Numbered from the stretch's first letter, positions 8,601-17,686 are shown. The stretch is 64,000 nt of DNA from Pandoraea nosoerga (GCF_902459585.1 NZ_CABPSC010000004.1:62001-126000), one strand, 5' to 3'. The notes: generated by a model not told the origin, from the sequence alone. Program-made: numbers and translations.

Positions 8601-8839
8601 AAACGAACCCGGCGAGGCGGGCAAGGCGAAAATTATCGGGGCTAACCCTGAGGCGAATCGACGGCGAGCGTGGCGAACGCAATGCGTTCGCCGGCTCCCG
8701 CAACGTATCCGGAGGCACGTTCGTGCGTGCGGATGCATGGTTGCGTCGGTCTGCGACGCGGCCGTGCCGCCGGGCGCGCGGGCGACGGGTGCTGCCATCG
8801 CACCATCTCGCCATCTCGCCATCGCGCTGCCGCGCGTGT

Positions 8840-9892
8840 TCAGAACTTCATGCGCAGACCGGCGCCGTATGTCTGCCCGGTCGACAGGTCGCTCATGTGG
8901 TCGTACTTGTACGCCGCGTAGATGTCCGTGCGCTTGGACAGCGGGTAGTCATAGCCGAGCGCCCACGTAGTGCGACGCTGGTTGTCGCCCGAGCCGCTCG
9001 AGCCGGTGTAGGCCACCGATGCGAGCACGCTGCCGCGGCCAAGCGGCACCGAGGCGCCGAGCTGCCCCGTGTTGGCGTGGAAGTTGCCGCTCGCCGCCTG
9101 GCTCGCCACGAGCATGTACTGCGCGAAGACCTTCACGACCGCGAAGTCGTAGGAGAGACCGAGTTGCGCGGTGTTCTGATTCGTGAGCCCGACGACCCCC
9201 GGCAATTGCGTGCCGAAGTCGCCCGGCGTGTTGCTGAAGTTCACGTACTGGTAGTTCGCTGCGGCGGCGAACGGTCCATTGGCGTAGGTGATCGCCGCGC
9301 CCCATTTCTTCGCGCTATGGTCCGCGGCGCTGTTCCCCGTGGCATAGATGAGCGTGCCGGCGAAGCCGGCATAGCCCGGCGACGTGTACGCCACCGCGTT
9401 GTTCCACGCCGAGTCGCCGACCACGCCCTGCGTGCCCAGACCCTTGTAGGTGTGGAAGATCATCGGCGAGAACGTGTACGAGTTGTTGAACGGGTTGAAC
9501 TGGATCGTCGCGAGATAGAGCGGGGTGGTGATGCGCCCGATGCGCAGCGTGCCGAGCGTGGTGTTCGACAGCCCGACGTAGGCGTTGCGCGAGAAGAAGC
9601 TGTCGCCGGCAAAGCGGCCATACGTGCCGTTGTTCGGCTGGAAGTAGCTCTCCAGCACGAACAGCGCACTGTTGCCGCCGCCCAGGTCTTCCGTGCCGGA
9701 CAGGCCCCAGTAGGAAGTGGTCATGCCACCGCCTTGCTGCACCACGGCGGCGTTGCCGCCAGGGTTTTTCACCGAGCCGACGTAGGCGTCGGCAAGCCCA
9801 TAGAAGCTCACGCTCGACTGCGCGTGCGCCGGGGAGGCAAGCGCCGCGGCGCCCATCGCGGCGGCGCCAGCCACCTTGTGCCAGGTTTTCAT
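8840..9892 (-). CDS. Gram-negative general porin (Burkholderia type)
   Basis: A 350-residue outer-membrane trimeric porin. It has a 24-residue signal peptide ending AHA, then QSSVSFYGLADAY, the standard first strand of the Burkholderia OmpC-like porin family, alternating beta strands throughout, and a C-terminal Phe (GAGLRMKF) as required for BAM assembly. The ATG at 9892 is preceded by GAGGG. A regulon operator lies 148 bases upstream (10040-10057), shared with the divergent XRE gene. It probably lets the substrate of the neighbouring MFS transporter cross the outer membrane. An inverted repeat with almost no loop (8672-8692) lies downstream. Confidence 0.92.
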   Translation of the reverse strand: MKTWHKVAGAAAMGAAALASPAHAQSSVSFYGLADAYVGSVKNPGGNAAVVQQGGGMTTSYWGLSGTEDLGGGNSALFVLESYFQPNNGTYGRFAGDSFFSRNAYVGLSNTTLGTLRIGRITTPLYLATIQFNPFNNSYTFSPMIFHTYKGLGTQGVVGDSAWNNAVAYTSPGYAGFAGTLIYATGNSAADHSAKKWGAAITYANGPFAAAANYQYVNFSNTPGDFGTQLPGVVGLTNQNTAQLGLSYDFAVVKVFAQYMLVASQAASGNFHANTGQLGASVPLGRGSVLASVAYTGSSGSGDNQRRTTWALGYDYPLSKRTDIYAAYKYDHMSDLSTGQTYGAGLRMKF

Positions 9893-10039
9893 CATTCCCT
9901 CTATGTTTTGTACAAATTTGTGGACGGCGCGCAGGCTACCACTGCCGGCGCACGCGGTCATCCCCGAAAGGGGCGGAACGCCCCCGTGGTGCAGGGTATT
10001 CCCATCGGATGGGGGAATCCGTGATCGCGATCGTGCCGG

Positions 10040-10057
10040 TGTCTAAAAAAATAGACA
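10040..10057. promoter_or_regulatory. Operator 3, between porin and XRE regulator
   Basis: TGTCTAAA-AA-AATAGACA, the third copy of the regulon palindrome, with one mismatch between half-sites. It lies in the 351-base space between the divergent porin and regulator genes, 148 bases from the porin ATG and about 187 from the regulator start, so it could control both. The same gap holds a CCCC-GAAA-GGGG hairpin at 9962-9973. Confidence 0.75.
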
Positions 10058-10243
10058 ATCGAAAAAATATTCGACAGACCGTTGTGGGGTGCGCGCGACA
10101 GTCGGCCGCGCGTGCGGCGCGACGCGCGCCCCCGTCCGGGGCTCCGATGCCCCGGTATAATCCCGGCACCGTCATGCGCGGGCGCCGTCACCGGGCGCAT
10201 GCACCGGCATGCCGCGTGCAACAGGTATCCAACAGGAGGCGAT

Positions 10244-11158
10244 TTGAATCGAGCTGCGACGACATCCCGGGCGCTGAGGGGCCCGCGCTTCAACTTTCGC
10301 GCCATCGGCGAGCGCTTGCGCGCCTATCGGCTGGCCGCGGAGTTGCGCAGCGACGATGTGGCGGAGCAGCTCGACATCTCGCGCGCGGCCATCTACAAGC
10401 TCGAGCGCGGCGAGATCGTCAAGATCGATACGCTGGAGCGGCTCGCGGCATTGCTCGGCGTGTCGCTCGCCAACCTGCTCGGCGTGGAAGTCGAGTACCA
10501 CGACTCCGCGGTGAGTTACTTCGAGCGCATGCGGCAGCTCGAGAGCCGCTCGGAGCGTATCGTCGCGCACTTCGACCCGATTTCCTTCCTGCTGACGTCC
10601 GACGATTACGACATGTGGTTGCGCCACATGCTCGAGGAGAGCATTCCGCCGCGGCTGGCCGATCGCCACTGGACCAATACGATGGATCGCGTGCTCGGCA
10701 TCCTGCAGGAGCGCAAGTCGAGCTTTTCGCGTCAGCGTCTCGCGGTGACGAGCCTCATCGGACTGCGCCAGATCGAGCAGTTCCTGCATCACGGACTGGT
10801 CGGACGTCTGGGCCTGCCGCCCGGCGTGCAGCTCGAGCGCAAGATGGCTGCGCGCCGCGAAGTGGCGCGCATCGTCGAATTTCTTGAAGCGGATACGACA
10901 GGCGTGCAGATCGGCATCGTGAGCGACAACATGCCCAACGAGACCTTTCAGATCTTCGAAGCGCAGGGCGAAGCCTATGTCGCCGTGTCGCCGTTTCGCC
11001 TGGGCGAGCTGCCGAATCTGCGCACGGGCATCGCCACCATCACGACGTCGCCCGACGGCGTGGGCATGTACCGGGCCATGATCGACCGCCTGTGGGCGGA
11101 CTCGGCCAAGGGCAAGGAAGGCGCGGCGTTGCTCGGACAACTGCTGGCGCGCTTCTGA
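10244..11158 (+). CDS. XRE-family transcriptional regulator
   Basis: A 304-residue DNA-binding protein. Residues 21-79 form a Cro/C1-type helix-turn-helix (SDDVAEQLDISRAAIYKLERG), followed by about 225 residues of an unrecognised, probably ligand-sensing or oligomerising region. The start is TTG at 10244, 4 bases after GGAGG; no ATG in the vicinity gives a plausible N-terminus. It is divergent from the porin and next to the only cluster carrying the TGTCTAAA palindromes, so it is the obvious candidate for binding them. That link is inference from position and from the symmetry of the sites. Confidence 0.85.
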   Translation: MNRAATTSRALRGPRFNFRAIGERLRAYRLAAELRSDDVAEQLDISRAAIYKLERGEIVKIDTLERLAALLGVSLANLLGVEVEYHDSAVSYFERMRQLESRSERIVAHFDPISFLLTSDDYDMWLRHMLEESIPPRLADRHWTNTMDRVLGILQERKSSFSRQRLAVTSLIGLRQIEQFLHHGLVGRLGLPPGVQLERKMAARREVARIVEFLEADTTGVQIGIVSDNMPNETFQIFEAQGEAYVAVSPFRLGELPNLRTGIATITTSPDGVGMYRAMIDRLWADSAKGKEGAALLGQLLARF

Positions 11159-11337
11159 GGCGCGCGTCGTTCGACGCGCGGCGCTGCGCCGTGTGCGGGG
11201 CGCAACGCTCGTATGGGAAAGCCATCGAGCGATTCCACAATCAGAAGCCTTCCGCCACATTCGACATCCCATGACGCGACGCGCGACTAGTCTCCTCGCG
11301 CCAAGACCCGGTGGTCTTGCGATCAGGAGACGACGTT

Positions 11338-13086
11338 ATGGGATTTCCAAGAATTTTTTCTTCGCAGGTGACACCGCCTGTCGTGACACTCAACCATCGT
11401 GCGAAGTCCGGCGACCTGCACGACAGCTTCGGTTCGGATTTCGAACGGCTGGGTCAGACGAGCCCGCTCGCCTCGAAGTCGCCGACGCGTCCGTGGGGCG
11501 CGTGTCCCGTGCGCCGCCGAAGCACGCCCGGCGGGACGATGCAGGTGTCGTACCACGCGTGGCTCGCCGACCTGGGACGCGATTGCCATGCGGCCATGGC
11601 CATGAAGGCGGGGCCGGCGGCCTGCGACGCGGTGAGCGGCAGGCTGCGGAATTGGCAGAAGTCATTCCTGACCGATATCGATGCCAGGCGGCGCTTCGAA
11701 GGCGATCGTCACGATGCGCTGCACGACATCGGCCGGGCAGGCCGCGTTTCCGATGCCCCGCACCTGCGCGCGTTCCCCATGGGGGCGTGTCAGGTACAGG
11801 TGAAGGCCATCGCCGGATTGAGCACCTGGCTCGCACGGCAGTCTGCGTCGAGGGCGACTTCCGCGCTTTCGCCGGGGGACCCGGCAAACGACGCCGCCCC
11901 GGAAGCCGCAGGCAGGACGATCGCCCAGATCGCCGCCAGGCTGGCGATGCTGGCACACGCGACGGATCTGCGCGACACGATGTTCGTCCACACCGCGAAA
12001 TCGATCAGCAACCGCATTGCGCAACTGACCTGCGAGCGGCGGGACCTGTTCTTGCTCAACGACATGACGCGTGAGGCCGAGGACATCGTCGGCAGGGCGG
12101 GCGAGCGGGTGCCGTTGCGTCTTGCGCTGCGCGGCGACAAGTGCATGTTGAAGCCGGCGAAGTCGCGCTCGATGTTTCCGGCGTGCGTGCGGCGCGCGCG
12201 TCGCGAAGCGGCCGCCCTGGCGATGATGCTGGGGCACTCGCCGAACGAGCCCGTCACGCTGCAGACCCTGCGCGATCAGGGCTTCGGCCGTCATGAAAGC
12301 ACGGTGCTGCTCGGTGACGCGCGCTGGGCTGGCCCGCTCGAGACGGCGCGGGACGAATCGTGGCTGTGCGGCCGTATCCGCGAACTGGAAAACGCGAAAC
12401 GCGTGGGGCTCGGTCTGCTCGAAACGATGCGTGAAAGCGTGGCCCGATCGTACCGGGCAGCGGCGCCGGCGCTCGCCGTCGACGACAGCGCGCCCGATGC
12501 AGTGGCGCAAACGCCGCTCGCCGGCCCCGCGGAGCCGTCGTTGTCGCGAGACGCGCACGAGCCGGCGCGCGCGGCGCCTCGCGAGGCGATGATGCCATCG
12601 GAAGGCACGCATCGCCGTGCCTCGTGCGTTGACGACCTGACGCCGGAAGCGCTTACGCCGCCGCTGGGACCGCCGGTGGCGCAGTCCTCGCCCGTCGACG
12701 AGGCGCAACCGCGGTCTGGCCCGGCGCGAAGCGGCCGGCACCGCGACGGCCCGCCGTCTGCGCGGCCGCGCGCGCTGCCTGGGCTTCGCAGCGTTGGCGA
12801 CATGCAGCAAACCCGCCGTCCGGACAAGTTCGAGGAAGAGGCCGATCGTGTGCTTGCATGGCACGCCGAAGCCGGCAAACGGGCGAGTCAGCGTGCGCGG
12901 GTCATGTCGGTGCCGACGCCGCTGACGCCATCGCCCAGGCATGCCGCTACCCCGTCCACATCGGCCACATCGGCCACATCGGCCACATCGCCCACATCGC
13001 CCACATTGGTGTCCACGGTCTCACCCGTCTCGCCTGCGCGCTCCAGGCCGTCGTCGATGCGGCCGATGCCGCCCATCAGGGAGTAA
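11338..13086 (+). CDS. 582-residue protein of unknown family
   Basis: No domain is recognised. The first 50 or so residues are Ser/Thr/Pro-rich without a signal peptide (MGFPRIFSSQVTPPVV), residues about 60-370 look mainly helical with many Arg and Ala, and residues 380-582 are low-complexity, rich in Pro, Ser, Arg and Ala, and probably disordered. Near the C-terminus a 9-bp array encodes a (TSA)-type repeat. GGAG lies 8 bases before the ATG, and a strong terminator follows, so it is a single-gene unit. The make-up resembles secreted effectors or lineage-specific proteins, but no secretion genes are nearby and this is speculation. Confidence 0.7.
   Translation: MGFPRIFSSQVTPPVVTLNHRAKSGDLHDSFGSDFERLGQTSPLASKSPTRPWGACPVRRRSTPGGTMQVSYHAWLADLGRDCHAAMAMKAGPAACDAVSGRLRNWQKSFLTDIDARRRFEGDRHDALHDIGRAGRVSDAPHLRAFPMGACQVQVKAIAGLSTWLARQSASRATSALSPGDPANDAAPEAAGRTIAQIAARLAMLAHATDLRDTMFVHTAKSISNRIAQLTCERRDLFLLNDMTREAEDIVGRAGERVPLRLALRGDKCMLKPAKSRSMFPACVRRARREAAALAMMLGHSPNEPVTLQTLRDQGFGRHESTVLLGDARWAGPLETARDESWLCGRIRELENAKRVGLGLLETMRESVARSYRAAAPALAVDDSAPDAVAQTPLAGPAEPSLSRDAHEPARAAPREAMMPSEGTHRRASCVDDLTPEALTPPLGPPVAQSSPVDEAQPRSGPARSGRHRDGPPSARPRALPGLRSVGDMQQTRRPDKFEEEADRVLAWHAEAGKRASQRARVMSVPTPLTPSPRHAATPSTSATSATSATSPTSPTLVSTVSPVSPARSRPSSMRPMPPIRE
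12953..13006. repeat. 9-bp tandem array, 6 units, inside coding sequence
   Basis: Six units of about CGGCCACAT in the 3' end of the 582-residue protein gene. The 9-base period keeps the frame and encodes repeated Thr-Ser-Ala/Pro. Three central units are identical, which suggests recent slippage. Confidence 0.88.
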
Positions 13087-13173
13087 GTGGGAGTCAGGAA
13101 GCGTCAGGGAAGTCAGGCGCTGCGATTTCGATTGCGAGGCACGATGCTCGCATCGAAAGCGGCGAGTTTCGAG

Positions 13174-13208
13174 ACGCCGTCCCCCGTTGTCGTGGGACGG
13201 CGTTTTTC
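13174..13208 (+). terminator. Intrinsic terminator
   Basis: Stem ACGCCGTCCC/GGGACGGCGT with a 10-base loop, followed by TTTTTC (the first T also ends the stem). It lies about 90 bases after the 582-residue protein gene. Confidence 0.85.
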
Positions 13209-13408
13209 ATGCCTCACCCTGTCGCCCGGCATTGGCGAGCGGCAACCGCGCATGATCGGATGGCGCGCAATGTCGAAAAATCACCGCTGAGTCCACCGCT
13301 GTCGTTGTGTGTGCCAGAACACGTCGCGCGCGCGTCATAGTAAATATTTTAATTATTTGCAAGCCTTTTCCGTCAAAGACTTGCGCAACATTCGCAACAA
13401 ACACGACT

Positions 13409-13437
13409 TTGCCATGTAGGGAACTTGTAAGTAGAAT
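13409..13437 (+). promoter_or_regulatory. Probable sigma-70 promoter of dehydrogenase operon
   Basis: TTGCCA and TAGAAT are separated by exactly 17 bases, about 120 bases before the gamma subunit. The rest of the 471-base gap (13087-13557) holds the terminator at 13174 and an AT-rich part (13338-13380) with a TTGCAAG/CTTGCGCAA inverted repeat that could be an operator. No gene is seen in it. Confidence 0.55.
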
Positions 13438-13557
13438 GGCCGCGTTATTTTGCGCTACGCGAGGTGAATAGCCTGTCAGGTTTTCTTCACGCATGGCGAG
13501 CCACTGCCTGACTGTCATGCGTGATTCGTCCCGTCCCCCCAAAAAACGGAGAACTCC

Positions 13558-14280
13558 ATGTCACAGGACAAGGAACCGCGCCGGCGCTTTTTGCGCCAGG
13601 TGCTGGCGATCGTGCCTGCCACGACTCTTGCCACCGGCGCGACGCTTACGCAGTCCGCCTGTAGCAGCGACAAACCCGCTGCCCCCGCCGCTTCGAACAC
13701 CTCGTATGAACCCAAGTACTTCACTGCCGACGAATGGCGTTTCGTCAACGCCGCGGTCGATCGTCTGATTCCCGCCGACGATCTCGGCCCCGGCGCGCTG
13801 GCCGCCGACGTCCCGCAGTTCATCGACCGCCAGATGGAAACGCCGTTCGGCCACGGCAAGCTCTGGTATATGCAGGGACCGTTCCACACCGATCAGCCGC
13901 CCGAGATGGGGTATCAGCTGAGCCTCGTGCCGCGCGACATCTACCGCCACGGCATCGCCGCCTGCGACGCCTACTGCAAGAAGCAGCACGGCAAGGTGTT
14001 CGCCGATCTCGACCATGCGACGCAGGAGGCCGTGCTTGGCGATCTGGAGCACGGCAAGATCGAATTCGACAGCGTGCCCGCGCGCACCTTCTTCTCGTAC
14101 CTGCTCGGCAATACGAAGGAAGGCTTCCTGTCCGATCCGATTCACGGCGGCAACAAGGACATGGTCGGCTGGAAGCTCGTGGGCTTTCCGGGCGCACGCG
14201 CCGACTTCATGGACTGGGTGGACCAGCCTAACGTCAAGTACCCATACGGGCCCGTGTCGATTTCCGGAAAGCGGGGCTGA
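13558..14280 (+). CDS. Gluconate 2-dehydrogenase subunit 3 family protein
   Basis: Small (gamma) subunit of a membrane-bound flavocytochrome dehydrogenase, 240 residues. It begins with a Tat-type leader: RRRFLRQ followed by a hydrophobic stretch, with a Cys at about residue 39 (SACSS). The family subunit helps fold and export the flavoprotein, which has no leader of its own, as a complex. It is the first of three close genes (3-base gap to the flavoprotein, then 10 to the cytochrome c), the usual order of these enzymes. Substrate could be gluconate, a keto-sugar acid, sorbitol or similar. Confidence 0.88.
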   Translation: MSQDKEPRRRFLRQVLAIVPATTLATGATLTQSACSSDKPAAPAASNTSYEPKYFTADEWRFVNAAVDRLIPADDLGPGALAADVPQFIDRQMETPFGHGKLWYMQGPFHTDQPPEMGYQLSLVPRDIYRHGIAACDAYCKKQHGKVFADLDHATQEAVLGDLEHGKIEFDSVPARTFFSYLLGNTKEGFLSDPIHGGNKDMVGWKLVGFPGARADFMDWVDQPNVKYPYGPVSISGKRG

Positions 14281-14283
14281 ACC

Positions 14284-16059
14284 ATGGCAATCAAGAAAGA
14301 CAAGGTCGATGCCGTCATCGTGGGCTTCGGCTGGACCGGGGCCATCCTCGGCCAGGAACTCACCGACGCGGGACTGAACGTGGTGGCGCTCGAGCGCGGC
14401 GCCATGCGCGACACACCCACCGACGCGCAGTATCCGAAGGTCATCGACGAACTCGAATATTCCGTGCGCGGCAAGCTCTTTCAGGAACTCGCGCGCGAGA
14501 CGGTGACGATTCGCCACACGCCTGACGATCTCGCCGTGCCGTATCGCCAGAACGGCTCGTTCCTGCTCGGCAACGGCGTGGGCGGGGCGGGTTTTCACTG
14601 GAACGGCATGCACTACCGGATCCTGCCCGAGGAGCTCAGGCTGCGCAGCCACTACGAGGAGCGTTACGGCAAGAAATTCATCCCCGAGGGCATGACGATT
14701 CAGGACTTCGGCGTGAGCTACGAGGAACTGGAGCCGCATTTCGACTTCGCCGAGAAAGTGTTCGGCACGTCGGGCAAGGCGGGCAATCTGAACGGCAAGA
14801 TCGTGCCGGGCGGCAATCCGCGCGAAGGCGCGCGCTCGAGCGAGTATCCGACCCCGCCGCTGCAGAACACCTATGGCGCAACGCTGTTCGAGAAGGCCGC
14901 ACGGGAAGTGGGCTTCAATCCGTATCCGGCGCCGGCGGCCAACACGTCGCAGCCGTACACGAATCCATACGGCGTGCGCCTCGGGCCGTGCAACTTCTGC
15001 GGCTTTTGCGAGAACTACGGCTGCTACATGTATTCGAAGGCCTCGCCGCAGACGACCATCCTGCCGGTACTGCTCAAGAAGCCCAACTTCGAACTGCGCA
15101 CGCACTCGTATGTCACCAAGGTCAACCTCGACGGCGACGGCAAGAAGGCCACCGGCGTGACCTATATCGATGCGCAGGGGCGCGAAGTCGAACAACCGGC
15201 CGACATCGTCATCATGGCCGCGTACCAGTTGCACAACGTGCGTTTGCTGCTGCTCTCGGGCATCGGCAAGCCATACGATCCGAAGACCGGCGAGGGCGTT
15301 GTCGGCAAGAACTACGCCTACCAGATGAATGGCGCGATCAACGTGCTGCTGCCCAAGGGCACGCAGCTCAATCCGTTCATCGGCACGGGCGCGGGCGGCG
15401 TGTCGATGGACGACCTGAACGGCGACCAGTTCGATCATGGACCGCTCGGCTTCATCGGGGGCGCGAGCATCCGCCATGTGCGCTACGGCGGCCGCCCGAT
15501 CAAGATGACGCCGACGGTGCCCGGTACGCCGTCGTGGGGCAGTCAGTGGAAGGCAGGCATTGCCGACGCGTATCAGCGCTACATGACCATCGGCATTTCC
15601 GGCTCGGTCATGTCGTATCGCGACGCCTGCCTCGACCTCGATCCGACGTACCGCGACGCGTATGGGCTGCCGCTGCTGCGCATGACGTTCGACTGGCACG
15701 ACAACGAGTACGCGATGCTCGGCTACATGGGCGACCGGATGGAGGAGGTCGGTCGCGCGATGAACCCGGAGAAGGTGTTCCGCGCGATTCGCAAGAAAAG
15801 CACGCACTACGACACGCGGATCTATCAGAGCACGCACACCACGGGCGGCGCCATCATGGGCACGAACCCGTCGAACAGCGTGGTCAACAAGTATCTGCAG
15901 AGCTGGGACGTGTCAAACGTGTTCGTGATGGGGGCGTCCGCGTTCCCGCAGAACATGGGTTACAACCCCACGGGCGTGGTGGCGGCGCTGGCGTACTGGT
16001 CCGCGAAGGCGATTCGCGAGCAGTACCTCAAGAACGCCGGCCCGCTGGTGCAAGCTTGA
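14284..16059 (+). CDS. GMC oxidoreductase, dehydrogenase flavoprotein subunit
   Basis: FAD-dependent catalytic subunit, 591 residues, oxidising a sugar or sugar acid and passing electrons to the cytochrome c encoded next. The FAD Rossmann motif is VIVGFGWTGAILG near residues 10-22, and the GMC C-terminal part has TTGGAIMGTNP and ASAFPQNMGYNPTGVVAALA. A cysteine cluster, CNFCGFC followed by GC (about residues 236-246), resembles the region that binds an Fe-S cluster in FAD-dependent glucose and fructose dehydrogenases. It has no leader, as expected for co-export with the Tat-carrying gamma subunit. Substrate is not determined by the sequence. Confidence 0.88.
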   Translation: MAIKKDKVDAVIVGFGWTGAILGQELTDAGLNVVALERGAMRDTPTDAQYPKVIDELEYSVRGKLFQELARETVTIRHTPDDLAVPYRQNGSFLLGNGVGGAGFHWNGMHYRILPEELRLRSHYEERYGKKFIPEGMTIQDFGVSYEELEPHFDFAEKVFGTSGKAGNLNGKIVPGGNPREGARSSEYPTPPLQNTYGATLFEKAAREVGFNPYPAPAANTSQPYTNPYGVRLGPCNFCGFCENYGCYMYSKASPQTTILPVLLKKPNFELRTHSYVTKVNLDGDGKKATGVTYIDAQGREVEQPADIVIMAAYQLHNVRLLLLSGIGKPYDPKTGEGVVGKNYAYQMNGAINVLLPKGTQLNPFIGTGAGGVSMDDLNGDQFDHGPLGFIGGASIRHVRYGGRPIKMTPTVPGTPSWGSQWKAGIADAYQRYMTIGISGSVMSYRDACLDLDPTYRDAYGLPLLRMTFDWHDNEYAMLGYMGDRMEEVGRAMNPEKVFRAIRKKSTHYDTRIYQSTHTTGGAIMGTNPSNSVVNKYLQSWDVSNVFVMGASAFPQNMGYNPTGVVAALAYWSAKAIREQYLKNAGPLVQA

Positions 16060-16069
16060 GGAGCGCCCC

Positions 16070-17473
16070 ATGATCCGCAAAACGATGATGAAACGCTCCG
16101 CTGCCGTCTGCGCCACGGGAGCGCTCGCTCTCGCGGCGTTCGCCGTGTGGGCGCAGAGTGCCGCACAGCCTGCGGGCGCGGCCGTCTCGCCGGTGCCCAC
16201 GCCTTCGGTCGCGGCCTCCGCGGTGAGCGCTGCCGGCGGGCAGGCGAGCGCAGCCAACGATCCGCAGGCGCAACTCGTCCGGCAGGGCGAATACCTCGCA
16301 CGCGCCGCCGACTGCGCGGCCTGTCACACGGCGCCCAAGGGCAAGCCGTTCGCGGGCGGCCTGCCGATCGCGTCGCCCATCGGTACGATCTACTCGACCA
16401 ACATCACGCCGGACAAGGACACCGGCATCGGCAGCTACAGCCTCGAGGACTTCGACAAGGCGGTGCGTCACGGCATTGCCAGGAACGGTTCGACGCTCTA
16501 TCCGGCCATGCCCTACACGTCCTACGCGAAGGTGCGTCCGGCCGACGTGAAGGCGCTTTACGCGTACTTCATGCACGGCGTGCAGCCGGTCGCGCAGGCG
16601 AACAAGGCCACCGACATTCCGTGGCCGATGTCCATGCGCTGGCCGCTGTCGCTCTGGCGCAAGATGTTCGCGCCGCCGGTGGTGGGCGACGCGGCCTCGA
16701 CCGACAACGATCCGGTCTCGCGCGGACGCTACCTCGTCGAGGGGCTGGGCCACTGCAGCGCGTGCCATACGCCGCGCGGCTTCGCGTTGCAGGAGAAGGC
16801 GCTCACGGACGACAGCACCGTGTTCCTGTCCGGCGGGGTGGTCGACAATTTCCTCGCGAAGAACCTGCGCGGCGATCCGACCGACGGCCTCGGCAACTGG
16901 AGCGAGGGTGACATCGTGGCGTTCCTCAAGGGCGGGCGCAACGACCATTCGGCCGCCTTCGGCGGTATGTCGGACGTCGTGCAGCACAGCACGCAGCACA
17001 TGAACGACGACGATCTCGCGGCCGTGGCGAAGTATCTGAAGACGCTCAGGCCGGTCGACCCGAACGCCAGGGCGCTGGCCTACGACGAGACGGCGGCCAG
17101 GGCCTTGCGTGCGGGCTCCGACAGGAGCAACGGCGCGCTCACGTTCATCGACAACTGTGCGGCATGTCACCGCAGCACGGGCAAGGGCTACACGCAGACG
17201 TTCCCGACGCTGGCGTTGAGCTCCACGGTGAACTCGGCCGACCCGACCTCGCTCATCCACATCGTGCTGCGCGGCGCGCAGATGCCCTCGACGCGCTCGG
17301 CGCCGACGTACTACGCGATGCCCGGCTTCGACGATCGTCTGACCGATCAGGACGTGGCGGACGTGCTGACGTTCGTGCGCACGAGTTGGGGCAACAAGGC
17401 GCCCGCGGTGACGGCGGCGCAAGTCGCCAAGGTGCGCAAGGAGGTGGGCGCCGCGCCGCAGCCACAGCGGTGA
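16070..17473 (+). CDS. Triheme cytochrome c subunit of dehydrogenase
   Basis: A 467-residue periplasmic cytochrome c with a signal peptide of about 30 residues and three heme sites: CAACH (about residue 82), CSACH (about 229) and CAACH (about 362). This matches the cytochrome subunit of gluconate, alcohol and sorbitol dehydrogenases, which carries electrons from the flavoprotein to ubiquinone or a terminal oxidase. GAGGAG lies 6 bases before the ATG. It ends the operon. The tail has no clear membrane anchor. Confidence 0.9.
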   Translation: MIRKTMMKRSAAVCATGALALAAFAVWAQSAAQPAGAAVSPVPTPSVAASAVSAAGGQASAANDPQAQLVRQGEYLARAADCAACHTAPKGKPFAGGLPIASPIGTIYSTNITPDKDTGIGSYSLEDFDKAVRHGIARNGSTLYPAMPYTSYAKVRPADVKALYAYFMHGVQPVAQANKATDIPWPMSMRWPLSLWRKMFAPPVVGDAASTDNDPVSRGRYLVEGLGHCSACHTPRGFALQEKALTDDSTVFLSGGVVDNFLAKNLRGDPTDGLGNWSEGDIVAFLKGGRNDHSAAFGGMSDVVQHSTQHMNDDDLAAVAKYLKTLRPVDPNARALAYDETAARALRAGSDRSNGALTFIDNCAACHRSTGKGYTQTFPTLALSSTVNSADPTSLIHIVLRGAQMPSTRSAPTYYAMPGFDDRLTDQDVADVLTFVRTSWGNKAPAVTAAQVAKVRKEVGAAPQPQR

Positions 17474-17543
17474 TGTCGCGACGTGCCGGGGTGCGGGGGT
17501 GACGTAGGACGCGAGGCCGCCGCACCCGTATCGTGCCGGTCTG

Positions 17544-17619
17544 GCGTCGGTATTGCATCGGTATGCGTCGGTATTGCTCCGGCGCTGCTCCGGCACTGCT
17601 CGGACACTGTTCCGGCGCC
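17544..17619. repeat. Degenerate 11-bp tandem array, about 7 units
   Basis: Units such as GCGTCGGTATT and GCTCCGGCACT, one of them 10 bases long, follow one another starting 70 bases after the cytochrome gene. Divergence between units is high. No coding role is apparent. Confidence 0.65.
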
Positions 17620-17686
17620 TGCCCGGCCGTGATGCCGGGCGTGTCCGGTGCAGCGGCGCCTGTTGCCGACCTGTGGTGAAATGTAG

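Noticed and set aside
13207-13542. Possible 111-residue minus-strand gene in the gap before the dehydrogenase operon
   Set aside because: No ribosome binding site, no domain, and it covers the promoter region of the opposite operon and ends in the terminator.
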